Shown here: positions 1-8,853 of the stretch, piece by piece
Position numbering within the stretch: position 1 is the first letter of the stretch
Layout of the letters: every line of letters starts with the position of its first letter
From: Crocinitomicaceae bacterium
GTDB lineage: Bacteria > Bacteroidota > Bacteroidia > Flavobacteriales_D > Crocinitomicaceae
Assembly: GCA_022447585.1 (NCBI GenBank)
Contig: JAKVAR010000108.1
Span: forward strand, 62,001 to 126,000
Direction of reading: 5' to 3'
DNA length: 64,000 nucleotides
Notes under the pieces: generated by a model
Database searches by the model: none
Seen by the model: only the letters and a program-made list of their open reading frames with translations
What the model was told of the DNA's origin: nothing
Translations under genes and position numbers: made by a program

Positions 1-1
1 A

Positions 2-1375
2 TCACTCAATCTAGCAAATCGTTTCGGTTTATCTAAACAAGCTGCTCAAGCCCATGAGATAGAGTCGTTTATTCATCAAGAATTATTTGAGTTTGAAGAA
101 GCATTGGTTAGTTATAAGAAGTATTTGTCTATTCGAGATTCCTTATCGACTTTAGAGCAAAACAATAAAAATAAAATCCTTTTTGATCAATATAGATTTG
201 AACAAATTGAAAAACAACTTCGATTGATTTGGGCAAAAGGTGAGTTGGACGCAATTGATTTAGCGCGCGTTAGAGCTGAAAAAGAAGTGCAAGAGGAGCG
301 TTTTAAAACAAAAGAAAAGGAAAATCAATTAGCACTCTCAAGAATTAAAAATAGCGAACTTCAAGCAAGAGAGCAGCTGCAAGAATTACTTTTGATGGAA
401 GAAAGGTTGAAAGTTGAAAACAAAAACAAGGAGTTAAGTTTGATTCAACGTGATAACGCTCTGAAGGAATTGGCACTTGAGCGAGAAAGACTTGTTATTA
501 GCGAGAATCAAAAAGAAATTGAATTACTTGCGCAACAAAACGAATTAGAGCGACAAGAACGGTTAAATGAAGAGCAAGAGTATCAGAATAAATTGAAATT
601 AGTCTTTGGAGCACTTTTATTTATTGTCCTAATTTTATTCGGTATTTTGATTGCATATCGACAATTAAAAAAACGAAAAAAGAAAATTGAAATGCAGAGT
701 TTAATCATTGCTGCAAGTAAAGAACAGATCGAGGCCGAGAAAGAAAAATCTGAAGGATTACTTTTGAATATATTACCCATGGGTGTTGCTGAAGAATTAA
801 AGGCAAATGGAAGTGCTACTCCTAAATCATATGATAATGTAGTGGTCGGATTTACAGATTTTTCCGGATTCACAATGATTTCGGAAAAAATGACTGCGGT
901 TGAATTAGTGCATACGTTGGATCAAATTTTCAATGAATTCGATAAAATTATTGATAAATATGGATTACAGCGGATTAAAACGATAGGTGATGCGTATATG
1001 TTCGCTTCTGGTTTAGACGAAAATGAGGAAGGTAAGCCATATGATTCTGTTCTTGCTGCATTGGAAATTAGAGATTGCATTAATGCATATAATTCAAAAT
1101 TAAGCCTGGATGAACCGCAATGGAATGTGCGAATAGGATTGAATTCGGGTTCTGTTGTAGCTGGAGTTATAGGGACCAACAAATTCGCTTACGATATTTG
1201 GGGAGATGCCGTGAATATAGCATCAAGAATGGAGTCCAGTGGACAGGTTGGAAAAGTGAATGTGTCCGGAGCGACATATGAACAGGTGAAGTCTGATTTT
1301 AAAACGGAGCATCGAGGAAAAATCAAGGCAAAAAATAAGGGTGAAATTGATATGTACTTCGTGGAACGTAAGTAG
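2..1375 (+). CDS. Class III adenylate cyclase with TPR-like/coiled-coil region (5' truncated by window)
   Basis: The frame is open to the left edge of the window, so the N-terminus is missing; 457 residues are visible. The first part looks like the end of a TPR array, followed by a long charged coiled coil (about residues 50-195), one membrane segment (about 201-219) and a signalling helix leading into a class III cyclase domain (about 278-457). The two metal-binding aspartates lie in FTDFSGF and IGDAY. Adenine-selecting Lys (RIKTIGD) and Asp (YDIWGD) are present, as are the Asn and Arg of NIASRM, so ATP is the expected substrate and cAMP the product. This TPR-coil-TM-cyclase layout is common in Bacteroidetes. 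Its stop lies one base from the stop of the convergent exonuclease gene. Confidence 0.9.
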   Translation, partial: SLNLANRFGLSKQAAQAHEIESFIHQELFEFEEALVSYKKYLSIRDSLSTLEQNNKNKILFDQYRFEQIEKQLRLIWAKGELDAIDLARVRAEKEVQEERFKTKEKENQLALSRIKNSELQAREQLQELLLMEERLKVENKNKELSLIQRDNALKELALERERLVISENQKEIELLAQQNELERQERLNEEQEYQNKLKLVFGALLFIVLILFGILIAYRQLKKRKKKIEMQSLIIAASKEQIEAEKEKSEGLLLNILPMGVAEELKANGSATPKSYDNVVVGFTDFSGFTMISEKMTAVELVHTLDQIFNEFDKIIDKYGLQRIKTIGDAYMFASGLDENEEGKPYDSVLAALEIRDCINAYNSKLSLDEPQWNVRIGLNSGSVVAGVIGTNKFAYDIWGDAVNIASRMESSGQVGKVNVSGATYEQVKSDFKTEHRGKIKAKNKGEIDMYFVERK

Positions 1376-1376
1376 A

Positions 1377-2747
1377 TTAAAAAGGAATTACTTCGTGTTT
1401 GGTATCCTTACGTAGGTATAGTTTCAATATTGTTCTTGCATCACGATCTTCGGTATATAAATCAATGAAGTTCGACCAATTTTCAATTTTTGTTTTATTG
1501 AAGTGAAAGGGAGCATATCCATATCCTCTTAATGATCCATTTTCAACAAGTATCAGACTTTTTTCACCGCGCTCACGACCTTTGTCCAAGATGTAAAAAG
1601 ATGCTTCATTCAGGTTTAATTGATTAATAACATCTTGACAACGTTTATTGTAATCTTCAACAGCTTCTTCTTGAACACACGCACCAGCACATTCTTTTAT
1701 TTCATATTGAAAACAAGATGATTGCGTTCTGTATAAATCGCATAATTTTTTACAAAGTTTATGTTCTTCTACTAATCGTTCCAAGTAGTGATTTCCTTCT
1801 TTCTTATTACTAAAACTAGTTAAAGGAGTTTCTGTAAGCTTAGAGGTTAAACCTACGAAAAATCGAATGTATCCAGTTTCATCCTTATAATTGAAAAGTC
1901 CGAAAGGGAATTTATTTTTGCGTAATGTGCGATTGTATATCGGCTGATGTTGTTTTATCAATTGAGATTCTAATAAAAGAGCAATTAATTCAGAACCTGT
2001 CATTTCAAATTCGATGCGAGAAATTTCTTTCTGCATTTGAACTGCTTTTTTAGTCTTGCTGTTTCTAAGGTGTTGTTCAACTCGTTTTTTGATATGAATA
2101 CTTTTACCAATATAAATTAATTGATTTACGTCATTGTAAAATTTATAGACTCCTGTTTTATTAGGTAATTCATCAAGTGCATCAACATCGAGGTTTGGAT
2201 GTAATCGCTTCGGATTTAATTCTTCTTGAATGAAATTTTCTAAGTTATTCTTATCTTTTTGATATAAAATGCCGAAAAGCTCAGCAGTGGCTAATGCATC
2301 TCCACCAGCCCTATGTCTTCCAATAAGTTTAATTCCAATGCTGCGGGTAAGCTTCCCTAAGCTATAAGAGTCGTGACCAGGAAGAATGTACCTAGATGAA
2401 CGCACTGTGCAAAGATGAGGACGTCTATAATCGAAGCCCAAAGACCTGAATTCAGAGCGTATTACACTATAGTCAAATCCGACATTATGCGCTACAAACA
2501 CACAGCCTTCGGTAAACTCAACAATTTCTTTGGCAATTTCAAAGAATTTTGGAGCGTCTTGAACCATGGAATCACTAATGCCTGTTAAGTTCACAATAAA
2601 CGGAGGTATGGACATTTCAGGATCTACAAGCGTAGAGTATTCATCTATGATTTTTTCTCCATCATGTTTGTATATAGCAATCTCAGTCACCTTTGAGTTC
2701 TTCGGGTTTCCTCCAGTTGTTTCAATATCAATTATAGTATAATGCAC
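1377..2747 (-). CDS. DEDDh exonuclease / GIY-YIG endonuclease fusion (DnaQ-UvrC-like)
   Basis: The N-terminal ~165 residues form a DnaQ-type 3'-5' exonuclease: IIDIETTGG supplies the first Asp and Glu, HNVGFDYSV an Asp, and HRAGGDALAT the His/Asp pair (DEDDh). A GIY-YIG nuclease domain follows (TGVYKFYNDVNQLIYIGKS), then a UvrC-like cysteine motif (CFQYEIKECAGAC). Likely role is DNA repair or end processing. I chose the GTG at 2747 (456 aa) because family proteins begin directly at the first exonuclease strand; the longer reading to 2795 adds 16 residues of poor quality that run through a TATATTTG promoter box at 2752-2759. That box sits 4 nt from the GTG, so the mRNA may be leaderless. Confidence 0.88.
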   Translation of the reverse strand: MHYTIIDIETTGGNPKNSKVTEIAIYKHDGEKIIDEYSTLVDPEMSIPPFIVNLTGISDSMVQDAPKFFEIAKEIVEFTEGCVFVAHNVGFDYSVIRSEFRSLGFDYRRPHLCTVRSSRYILPGHDSYSLGKLTRSIGIKLIGRHRAGGDALATAELFGILYQKDKNNLENFIQEELNPKRLHPNLDVDALDELPNKTGVYKFYNDVNQLIYIGKSIHIKKRVEQHLRNSKTKKAVQMQKEISRIEFEMTGSELIALLLESQLIKQHQPIYNRTLRKNKFPFGLFNYKDETGYIRFFVGLTSKLTETPLTSFSNKKEGNHYLERLVEEHKLCKKLCDLYRTQSSCFQYEIKECAGACVQEEAVEDYNKRCQDVINQLNLNEASFYILDKGRERGEKSLILVENGSLRGYGYAPFHFNKTKIENWSNFIDLYTEDRDARTILKLYLRKDTKHEVIPF

Positions 2748-2751
2748 GGGG

Positions 2752-2759
2752 CAAATATA
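2752..2759 (-). promoter_or_regulatory. Predicted -7 box of exonuclease gene
   Basis: TATATTTG on the minus strand matches the Bacteroidetes -7 consensus TAnnTTTG and ends 4 nt before the GTG start. No convincing -33 TTG is seen. Confidence 0.5.
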
Positions 2760-2852
2760 GAAATACGAGGCAGTAAACGCGGTATGTTCTGCCATTCATC
2801 ATTAAAAAAAAGAAATTCCTCCCAATACTGACCATCTGAGCCTAAGAAGTTT

Positions 2853-2860
2853 TATCTTTA
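2853..2860 (+). promoter_or_regulatory. Weak -7 box upstream of small membrane protein
   Basis: TATCTTTA (one mismatch to TAnnTTTG) ends 18 nt before the ATG at 2879. No -33 element recognised. Confidence 0.3.
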
Positions 2861-2878
2861 TTATACAATTACGATAAT

Positions 2879-3082
2879 ATGGATAAAAAATCACAGTTTA
2901 AGTTTAGAATGATCCTAGGGGTCATCATTATTGGAGCTACCGTATTTTTATCATTCCGTTACCTCCTAAAAGGACCTCCATTCATTAAAGTAATGGCGCT
3001 TGGTTTAGTAGCTGGCGTTGCTTATTTGGTAATTGATCATTTAATTAAAAAAAGTAAAGAAAACAAAGATGAACGATTTTAA
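2879..3082 (+). CDS. Small two-helix membrane protein
   Basis: A 67-residue protein with two hydrophobic segments (about 11-27 and 36-54) separated by RYLLKGPP and a highly charged C-terminal tail (KKSKENKDERF). I do not recognise a named family. It overlaps the SPFH gene by 14 bp, so the two are translationally coupled, and it may be an accessory membrane subunit of that complex; this is inference from position only. A weak promoter box lies just upstream. Codon use is like its neighbours. Confidence 0.75.
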   Translation: MDKKSQFKFRMILGVIIIGATVFLSFRYLLKGPPFIKVMALGLVAGVAYLVIDHLIKKSKENKDERF

Positions 3083-3938
3083 ACAACAAATGCCGCAATT
3101 TGACGTCGACCCTAAGAAGATTGGTAAGTATGTTGCGATGGGAGTAGTAGGACTAATATTAGTTGTATTGTTCTTTATGTCTTGGCAGGATGTTAAGCCA
3201 GGAGAAGAGGGATTTATTTTCCGTCCTTATGGAAATGGAGTTGATAAGGAAATGACTTACAATGAAGGAACTCAATTTATCGCACCTTGGAATGAAATGA
3301 TTACTTATAACACGCGTCAGCAGTCTAAGAACTATACCTCAGAGGTAATGGATATTAACGGTACGGAGATTAATGTTGAAGTTGCTGTGAACTATTCAGC
3401 ATCTCCTGGGAAAACAGCTGAACTTCATTTAAAGCATGGCCCTGATTATATTACTTTCATTAATGATAAGGCGAAAGGTGCAATTAAGGATGTCATTGGA
3501 CGTTATACCTATGAGCAAGTTTATAGCTCGAAAAGAGAAGCGTTAGAAGGTGAGTTAGAATCAATTTTAGAGAAAGATTTTGATGGGAACTACATTAAAT
3601 TGCATTATGTTGAAATTGCAGATGTAAATTTACCTCCTAATATTGCTGCAGAGATCACAAACAAGGAAACTCAGAAACAGCGCAATCAAACAGCTAAGGA
3701 AAAGCAAAAAGAGCAGGAGTATTTGGCCAATGCGCGTATTGAGAAGGCAAGAGGAGATTCTTCTTTAATTGTATCTGCTAAATTTAAAGCAGAAGCGATT
3801 CAATTGGAGGCCACTCAGATTTCTAAGAACCCTCAATATATTGAGCTTAAGAAATGGGAGAAATGGGATGGAGTAGGTTCACCTTACGGGGAGTCCAACG
3901 TATTCGGTTCCGGCGTATCTATTTTAAAGCAAAATTAA
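3069..3938 (+). CDS. Prohibitin / SPFH (band 7) family protein
   Basis: A 289-residue protein with a cytoplasmic N-terminus, one membrane helix (about 22-42), then a band-7 domain: VKPGEEGFIFRPYG, a middle region with EINVEVAVNYSA, and the amphipathic coiled coil NKETQKQRNQTAKEKQKEQ typical of prohibitins. SPFH proteins oligomerise at the membrane and often scaffold proteases such as FtsH or organise lipid domains. It forms a two-gene operon with the small membrane protein that overlaps its start. A clear bidirectional terminator follows. Confidence 0.9.
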   Translation: MNDFKQQMPQFDVDPKKIGKYVAMGVVGLILVVLFFMSWQDVKPGEEGFIFRPYGNGVDKEMTYNEGTQFIAPWNEMITYNTRQQSKNYTSEVMDINGTEINVEVAVNYSASPGKTAELHLKHGPDYITFINDKAKGAIKDVIGRYTYEQVYSSKREALEGELESILEKDFDGNYIKLHYVEIADVNLPPNIAAEITNKETQKQRNQTAKEKQKEQEYLANARIEKARGDSSLIVSAKFKAEAIQLEATQISKNPQYIELKKWEKWDGVGSPYGESNVFGSGVSILKQN

Positions 3939-3952
3939 AACTTAATTAAATT

Positions 3953-3984
3953 AAAAAGGGGAGAGCATTAACTTTCCCCTTTTT
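3953..3984. terminator. Bidirectional intrinsic terminator
   Basis: AAAAAGGGGA (3953-3962) pairs with TCCCCTTTTT (3975-3984) around a 12-nt loop, with T runs on both strands. It lies between the convergent SPFH gene and the secreted protein gene ending at 4009. Confidence 0.85.
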
Positions 3985-4008
3985 TATGCTCTGAAATTGT
4001 ATTTAAAT

Positions 4009-5226
4009 CTATAGGGCTTTACGATCGTTAATGTTTTTTTTGGATTTTAGAACGTTGAAACCAACACTTACTCCTGCTAATCCCCCTCCTTTTTTAGAGG
4101 AATAAAAGATATTCACTGGTATGTTCAAGGCTCCTGCTCTAAATGTTCTTCCCAAAGCGAACAAGAAAGAAGTACTGAATTTTGTCACCCCTCTAGTATC
4201 ACCGTATTCTTTACTGAAGTTATATTCACTGTTGAAGTAAGATGGCGATGGCGCATTAAATGTCCCATCTTCAAAAAAATCTGGATGAGCTGTGGGGTCG
4301 TTGAATGATCTTGAAATATTATTTGTCCAGTCTGTTTCGCTAATGTAGTTGCCGACATTTCCAAATGCACCATCGGTATCAAAGAATCCTTTTGAAACTT
4401 GCTTCATTCCGAAACCTGGACCAAATGCAAACTCCCATCCGGCCTTACCAAATCTAAAACCATTCATTAATGAGATAGTTGGTATAAATTGCCCTTGCTC
4501 CAGTCCAGAAATATTAATAATTCCTTCAATTAATGCTGAAAAGTTTTCTGTTCCAACATACTGTGCTTCTAATTGGTACCCAATCATACTTACGCCAGGA
4601 AAGATGTCCAAACCGCCTTGATCAGCTGGTCTTGTAGCAAATTCATAAAGGTTTCCAGTCATAACAGCATATCCAATTCTGGGTCCATTATTTTTTACCC
4701 TACCAACGTTTGATGATGTGATTAATTCATTGTTAAATTTTAGACGCTCAATCAATTCTTTGGGACTCTCAACTCCATGCATTTCTTTAATTAGGATTTC
4801 AGTCATGCGTTGCAATTCTGCCTCTTGATTGTCAAATTCTTTGACTCCAGTTTTAAAAACACTTCCAGTATTGACATCGATAATTTTAATTGTGATAACT
4901 ATTTTATTACCTAATAAATCGTAACTACCTGATGCAATGTAGTTTACGTTTAGTGCTTTTCCGAGATCTGTTAGACATGTTTTACCCAAACAAGCGTTTT
5001 TGAACCTCTCTTTAGTTTCATAAACGTCTGCCATATCGAATTGATCAAGTACGGCATATTTATCAAGTTTTATTAATTCTAGGCGAATCAATTTTGATGC
5101 TATTTCAGGTGTTGCGTATAATCCAGTTACATTTGGATTGGCAACAGCAATGGATGTTTTGGGTTGTGCGAATAAACTTAATGTCGTACAAAGGATAAAC
5201 GCGAATGTTGTAATTACTTTTTTCAT
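4009..5226 (-). CDS. Secreted protein with CsgG/TolB-N-like domain and beta-rich C-terminal half
   Basis: The start at 5226 (MKKVITTFAF, 405 aa) gives a clean signal peptide ending at LFAQ; the longer frame to 5253 would overlap the upstream gene and bury the signal. After the signal, residues about 22-165 (KTSIAVANPNVTGLY to EILIKEMHG, with YIASGSYDLLGNKIVITIKIIDVNTGSV) resemble the N-terminal domains of CsgG/TolB/FlgO-type envelope proteins. The remainder has glycine- and aromatic-rich alternating strands, suggesting an outer-membrane-associated beta structure. Function unknown. It starts 10 nt after the stop of the 153-residue gene, so the two form an operon. Confidence 0.75.
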   Translation of the reverse strand: MKKVITTFAFILCTTLSLFAQPKTSIAVANPNVTGLYATPEIASKLIRLELIKLDKYAVLDQFDMADVYETKERFKNACLGKTCLTDLGKALNVNYIASGSYDLLGNKIVITIKIIDVNTGSVFKTGVKEFDNQEAELQRMTEILIKEMHGVESPKELIERLKFNNELITSSNVGRVKNNGPRIGYAVMTGNLYEFATRPADQGGLDIFPGVSMIGYQLEAQYVGTENFSALIEGIINISGLEQGQFIPTISLMNGFRFGKAGWEFAFGPGFGMKQVSKGFFDTDGAFGNVGNYISETDWTNNISRSFNDPTAHPDFFEDGTFNAPSPSYFNSEYNFSKEYGDTRGVTKFSTSFLFALGRTFRAGALNIPVNIFYSSKKGGGLAGVSVGFNVLKSKKNINDRKAL

Positions 5227-5236
5227 GATGTTGATT

Positions 5237-5698
5237 TTAATTAAGTACTGCAATAAAGCCTATAATGTGTAGGCTAATAACTGATCCTACTATGGATCCG
5301 CCAAGACGTGTTTTGTTTCTTTTACGTCTGATTCTTTTTCGAACCTTCAAAAGGGTTTCATCGTTGGCTTTTGGATTCTTTCTTTGGAATTCTTTATAAA
5401 CAACTGTAGCCCTTTCTGATTCTTTTTCGGACTTTATAAAATTGATTGGGGTTCCAAATGCACTTAGAAAGGTGCAAGTCAATAAACTACGCCCAAATTC
5501 TTTCCTGGTTCTGTAATTGTCAGAAACAAATCTATTGATGTCTCTTTGAGTAATTGAGTCTGGATAATTGTGGTAAGTAACTTTTTGATCCCAGGGATCA
5601 CTAGATCCGGTTTGATTGTCCCAAGGATTATCTTGAGTCATGGCTAAACTACTAATGAGTATGTGAAGCAATGAGAGCGTGATTTTTAAATGTTTCAT
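5237..5698 (-). CDS. Hypothetical secreted/membrane protein
   Basis: A 153-residue protein with an N-terminal signal-like hydrophobic stretch (ITLSLLHILISSLAM), a tandem motif NPWDNQTGSSDPWDQ, a central hydrophobic patch (SLLTCTFLSAFGTPINF), a very basic stretch (KVRKRIRRKRNKTR) and a C-terminal hydrophobic helix. I recognise no family. It is the first gene of a two-gene operon with the CsgG/TolB-N-like protein, so a joint envelope role is possible. TAACTTTG at 5718-5725 (minus) is a plausible -7 box 19 nt upstream. Confidence 0.65.
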   Translation of the reverse strand: MKHLKITLSLLHILISSLAMTQDNPWDNQTGSSDPWDQKVTYHNYPDSITQRDINRFVSDNYRTRKEFGRSLLTCTFLSAFGTPINFIKSEKESERATVVYKEFQRKNPKANDETLLKVRKRIRRKRNKTRLGGSIVGSVISLHIIGFIAVLN

Positions 5699-5717
5699 AA
5701 CTTTTGATTTGATAATT

Positions 5718-5725
5718 CAAAGTTA
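5718..5725 (-). promoter_or_regulatory. Predicted -7 box of the 5698 gene
   Basis: TAACTTTG on the minus strand matches TAnnTTTG, 19 nt upstream of the ATG. No clear -33 TTG. Confidence 0.4.
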
Positions 5726-5763
5726 TGGTGAGCACTTCCATTTTGATAACTGAATAACGCCTT

Positions 5764-5797
5764 TCGAATATTGACACTTGTGAATATCGCAAGTGTG
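5764..5797. repeat. Compound inverted/direct repeat upstream of a secreted-protein operon
   Basis: ACACTTG (5774-5780) and CAAGTGT (5790-5796) form a perfect 7-bp inverted repeat with a 9-nt spacer. The sequence also holds two related ATATTC-type half sites. It lies about 50-70 bp above the predicted -7 box of the 5698 gene, a fair place for an operator. The rest of 5699-5991 shows nothing I can name. Confidence 0.35.
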
Positions 5798-5991
5798 AGT
5801 AAGGCAAAAAAAACGTCCTTGCTAACGACCTAATTTTGTTCTAGTTTGCGGGTAGTGTTTTAGAATTTCACAACAAAATCTATTCTTTTTTTTACCTTCC
5901 TAAAGTTGTCTTATTTGTTGCTTTTGGCTAGAACCCTATTCACAATGGTTAGGCTAAAATGGAACGCAAAGTGAGTTAAATGCCGAATATT

Positions 5992-6411
5992 TTATTTCTC
6001 TTTGTTTATTGATTGTTCTTGAGATGCTCTGCTTTCGATAATTTCATACTTAAGTATGCCTTCTTCTGATGCTTGTATCCATAAGTTTTCTTCTACTTGA
6101 CCTCTCCAATAATCATATGAAATCTGAATCGAGGTATCTGAAAGAATTTTCCAGCTTCCTTCTTGATTGCTATAGGTGATTGGAGGAGTTCCGCACCATC
6201 CAGCATTTTGACGTTTAATTAAGGTGCCATTTTTTCTGAATTCAATTCCAGGGGAATTAATCTTTAATGAATCCATGGATTTATAAACGAAAGAGCTTTC
6301 TGAGTAACTGTCATACACCCATGTACCGATGATCGTTTTTTTTAATTTTTTTTTAGGGCAAGCTAGGCTTAAACCTAGCAATCCGATGATTAAAATTGGT
6401 ATGTATTTCAT
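5992..6411 (-). CDS. Lipoprotein, lipocalin-like
   Basis: A 139-residue protein with a lipoprotein signal (IGLLGLSLAC, Cys about 18) followed by a lysine cluster. The mature part begins with IIGTWVYDSYSESSF and continues with alternating strands (GIEFRKNGTLIKR, GSWKILSDTSIQISYD), the pattern of small Bacteroidetes lipocalin-like domains that begin with GTW. Ligand unknown. It stands alone between other minus-strand genes, with 232 bp of unassigned AT-rich sequence upstream. Confidence 0.65.
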   Translation of the reverse strand: MKYIPILIIGLLGLSLACPKKKLKKTIIGTWVYDSYSESSFVYKSMDSLKINSPGIEFRKNGTLIKRQNAGWCGTPPITYSNQEGSWKILSDTSIQISYDYWRGQVEENLWIQASEEGILKYEIIESRASQEQSINKEK

Positions 6412-6643
6412 GATAGTTCGGTTCTAATTTCAAGGTAATAAAAAAGGAAAAATCGCCATTCTACTTTGTTAAACATATTTTATACCAAACTACTTTTGGA
6501 TGAATATTCTTCTCATAAGTAAATGAGATTCCTCAAAAAATACGTTATTCAATTATACCAAATGCACTATTCATTTTAGAGAGTTATGATCTATTTAGCT
6601 ATATATCTGACCTTTAGAATAGCATCATAATTTCAATTAAAAT

Positions 6644-7663
6644 TTACAATTCGTTGTCTTCAAGAGTTAGGAGTATTCTTTTTCGATAAGATTCAATCAT
6701 TTTTTTTATTGAAAAAAAGTAATTATTCCGATCTTTTTCATTGACTTTACTGATAATACTGGAGTTTGCTAATTGCTTCATTAAAACTTTTCTACTATCC
6801 TCAATATATTCATTATCTGTAGTATGGATGAAATTCATGAAGTTATGCGCGATGTAGAGTCCTGTATAATCGTCTGTTTTATAGTGAATACTCGTTATTG
6901 AATTCAAAGTTTCATTAAGATACATTTCAAATGAGTTCCCACTGGCTGGTACTTGTGTTCCAAAAACAAATTTTTTACCATGAGTAGCTTGCTCCTTCAA
7001 ATGATCAAGGAAATCATCTAATTCGTCCAACAAACGAAGCGCATATGAAGGGTCCTCAAAATGATGAGAATTAAAATAGTAAAAAATTTCTCGAGTAAAC
7101 CCCTTTAATAATTCAGGATCGTATATTTCTTTTGAAGGCATTGCGTTGTAAAGCCTTAATATTTCGGTTCCTGAAGCATAGTTGCGTTCAGAAGTTTTTT
7201 GGTACTTGAATAACTCGTTCTGTAATTCAGGGATTTGAAGATGTGTTTTAGCCCAAAAGAACAGTTTGAATCTAACCAAGTGGGGGAAGTTTATCAAAGG
7301 GATTAATGGTGTGTTGTTTATCGATATGATTAATTCTGGTTTTTTTTCTTTTTTCAGCGCTCTAAGACTATCGCGTATCCCTTCAAGGTAATCTTCCATG
7401 CTGAAATCATAAACTTCCAAAGGTTGATAATCAAAGAGAACTTTATTTTTATTGAGTTCAAACAGCGAGTCTAAGGAGATTTGAAAGTGTTTGCACAGTT
7501 TTTCTATTTCAAAAATAGTCAGAAGTGTTTCTCCTCTGAACCTTCTATATACGGCATCTTGACTTATGGATAAAACATCTCCAACGACATTTCCAATGGA
7601 GTCAATACCATTGATTTTTCGTTTAATTATATCAAATATAGTTGCTTGATGATCAATTCTCAT
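6644..7663 (-). CDS. Helix-turn-helix transcriptional regulator (XRE-like N-terminus)
   Basis: A 339-residue protein. Residues about 23-70 (SIGNVVGDVLSISQDAVYRRFRGETLLTIF...) form an HTH of the Cro/C1 type with a following helix matching FEIEKLCKHFQISLDSLF. The long C-terminal part is helical and charged and resembles the regulatory half of HTH proteins often seen in Flavobacteriales. No ligand can be named. It is monocistronic, with 249 bp upstream in which I see only AT-rich sequence and short inverted repeats. Its targets are unknown. Confidence 0.75.
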   Translation of the reverse strand: MRIDHQATIFDIIKRKINGIDSIGNVVGDVLSISQDAVYRRFRGETLLTIFEIEKLCKHFQISLDSLFELNKNKVLFDYQPLEVYDFSMEDYLEGIRDSLRALKKEKKPELIISINNTPLIPLINFPHLVRFKLFFWAKTHLQIPELQNELFKYQKTSERNYASGTEILRLYNAMPSKEIYDPELLKGFTREIFYYFNSHHFEDPSYALRLLDELDDFLDHLKEQATHGKKFVFGTQVPASGNSFEMYLNETLNSITSIHYKTDDYTGLYIAHNFMNFIHTTDNEYIEDSRKVLMKQLANSSIISKVNEKDRNNYFFSIKKMIESYRKRILLTLEDNEL

Positions 7664-7912
7664 AGTTGTTTAACGGGACAGTTAGTGAATCTAATGTAAT
7701 CATTATTAAGTATTCATTTTTACAAGTGGCCTAGTTTTAATTATTTCAGTATAATCAGTAATCGATACTAAACTTTTCGATTATAAAATAATTTCAGTTT
7801 TGGCATCTTTAATAAACGCTCTATTCATTAAAGTTGTTGAATCGCAGCATGTTTATTACTCATAAACGAAGTAACTAGTTAGAATTAATTTGGTCATTTT
7901 GTTCAGTAGTAT

Positions 7913-8425
7913 TTAATTTTTGGCAATATCCCTCTTGAGTTGATTGAAATCAACAGTTTTTAGTAATTCAAGAATGTTAGGAAAAAACGTAGCGTTATAA
8001 CCATTTTCTGGTCGCAGAAACTCCTCTATAGCTTTTTCTCTTGACCAATCATTAAAAATTACACGGTATGCAGCTACAGTAGCTCCAGTTCTGTCAGATC
8101 CATGTAGACAATGGATTAAGATTGGTTTGTCCGCATATTTTATGGCAATCATTGCGTCTTTCAAATTTTCATAGCTTACTGTTTTTGCCCGCATTGACAC
8201 TTTTATTTGCTTCAAATTTGTTTGCTTGATTTCGAAATCGTCATCAATAAAATTACGTACGTTTAAAATGGATTTTATGCCAAATGACTCTAATTCCTTC
8301 ATTCCTTGCTTTGATGGCTGTGCTGAGCGATATAAGTTATCATCAACTTTATGGAAATTTTTAATGGAAGGTAATTGCTCAGTATTAATCAATAGGGTGA
8401 GAATACATATCAGGATTAATTTCAT
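7913..8425 (-). CDS. Secreted tyrosine/dual-specificity phosphatase-like protein
   Basis: I start at MKLILICILTLLINT (8425, 170 aa), which provides a signal peptide; the longer frame to 8476 adds 17 residues before it. The signature CX5R loop is intact (HCLHGSDRTG), preceded by a SAQPSKQGMKELESFGIKSILNVR segment typical of DSP/tyrosine phosphatases of the fungal-bacterial SIW14-like group. A general-acid Asp candidate lies in FIDDDF. Such proteins dephosphorylate phosphotyrosine or inositol phosphates; a secreted location suggests an extracytoplasmic substrate. Confidence 0.8.
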   Translation of the reverse strand: MKLILICILTLLINTEQLPSIKNFHKVDDNLYRSAQPSKQGMKELESFGIKSILNVRNFIDDDFEIKQTNLKQIKVSMRAKTVSYENLKDAMIAIKYADKPILIHCLHGSDRTGATVAAYRVIFNDWSREKAIEEFLRPENGYNATFFPNILELLKTVDFNQLKRDIAKN

Positions 8426-8716
8426 TTTATTGATTTTATGAAGTGTCGTTTCTGCAATATAATTATTTGCTTCCAAGAAAAGAAACCAACTATTGAAAAG
8501 AAAAATAGACCAATTGCGTTGAGTGTTTTTTGTATTTGTCAGGGTTGCATAAATTATAGTGAATGGTTATTGGGGAAGGGGAGACTAGTTTATTTAGCAC
8601 AATATATTACCTATTTCTTCATCCTTTTTTAATGATTATTGGGATAGTTGAATGATGATCATTTGTTATCTAGTGATTTGCACAGTCGAAAGTTTCACGA
8701 TTAGGGTATTTTTATT

Positions 8717-8750
8717 TTGACTTCATCTAAACTATTTTGATATATCTTTG
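8717..8750 (+). promoter_or_regulatory. Predicted plus-strand promoter without a downstream gene
   Basis: TTG (8717-8719) and TATCTTTG (8743-8750) spaced 23 nt. Only the 14-bp hairpin follows, so any transcript would be roughly 50-55 nt. Confidence 0.4.
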
Positions 8751-8776
8751 CTTAAGCATAATCTACTATTTATAAC

Positions 8777-8808
8777 AAAAACCGGTCTATATTAATAGAC
8801 CGGTTTTT
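8777..8808. terminator. Strong bidirectional terminator after the padR-pspC operon
   Basis: A perfect 14-bp stem, AAAAACCGGTCTAT (8777-8790) with ATAGACCGGTTTTT (8795-8808), and a 4-nt loop, T runs on both strands. On the minus strand it ends the operon whose last stop is at 8854. Confidence 0.9.
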
Positions 8809-8853
8809 ATTTGAGGTATACTAAAACTGCACTTAATTCTTTAGCCTCAAATT

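Larger units (their letters stand above)
8426..8853. other. 428-bp intergenic stretch
   Basis: No credible protein gene. A 64-codon plus-strand frame from 8438 has coding-poor composition and no known motif. The right part holds a plus-strand promoter match (8717-8750), a very strong hairpin (8777-8808) and a second, looser inverted repeat, ATTTGAGG (8809-8816) with CCTCAAAT (8845-8852), against the pspC stop. Confidence 0.5.

Noticed and set aside
8438-8632. 64-codon plus-strand frame with several cysteines upstream of the phosphatase gene
   Set aside because: It overlaps the phosphatase 5' region on the other strand, has no promoter box, no recognisable motif and a hydrophobic random-like tail.
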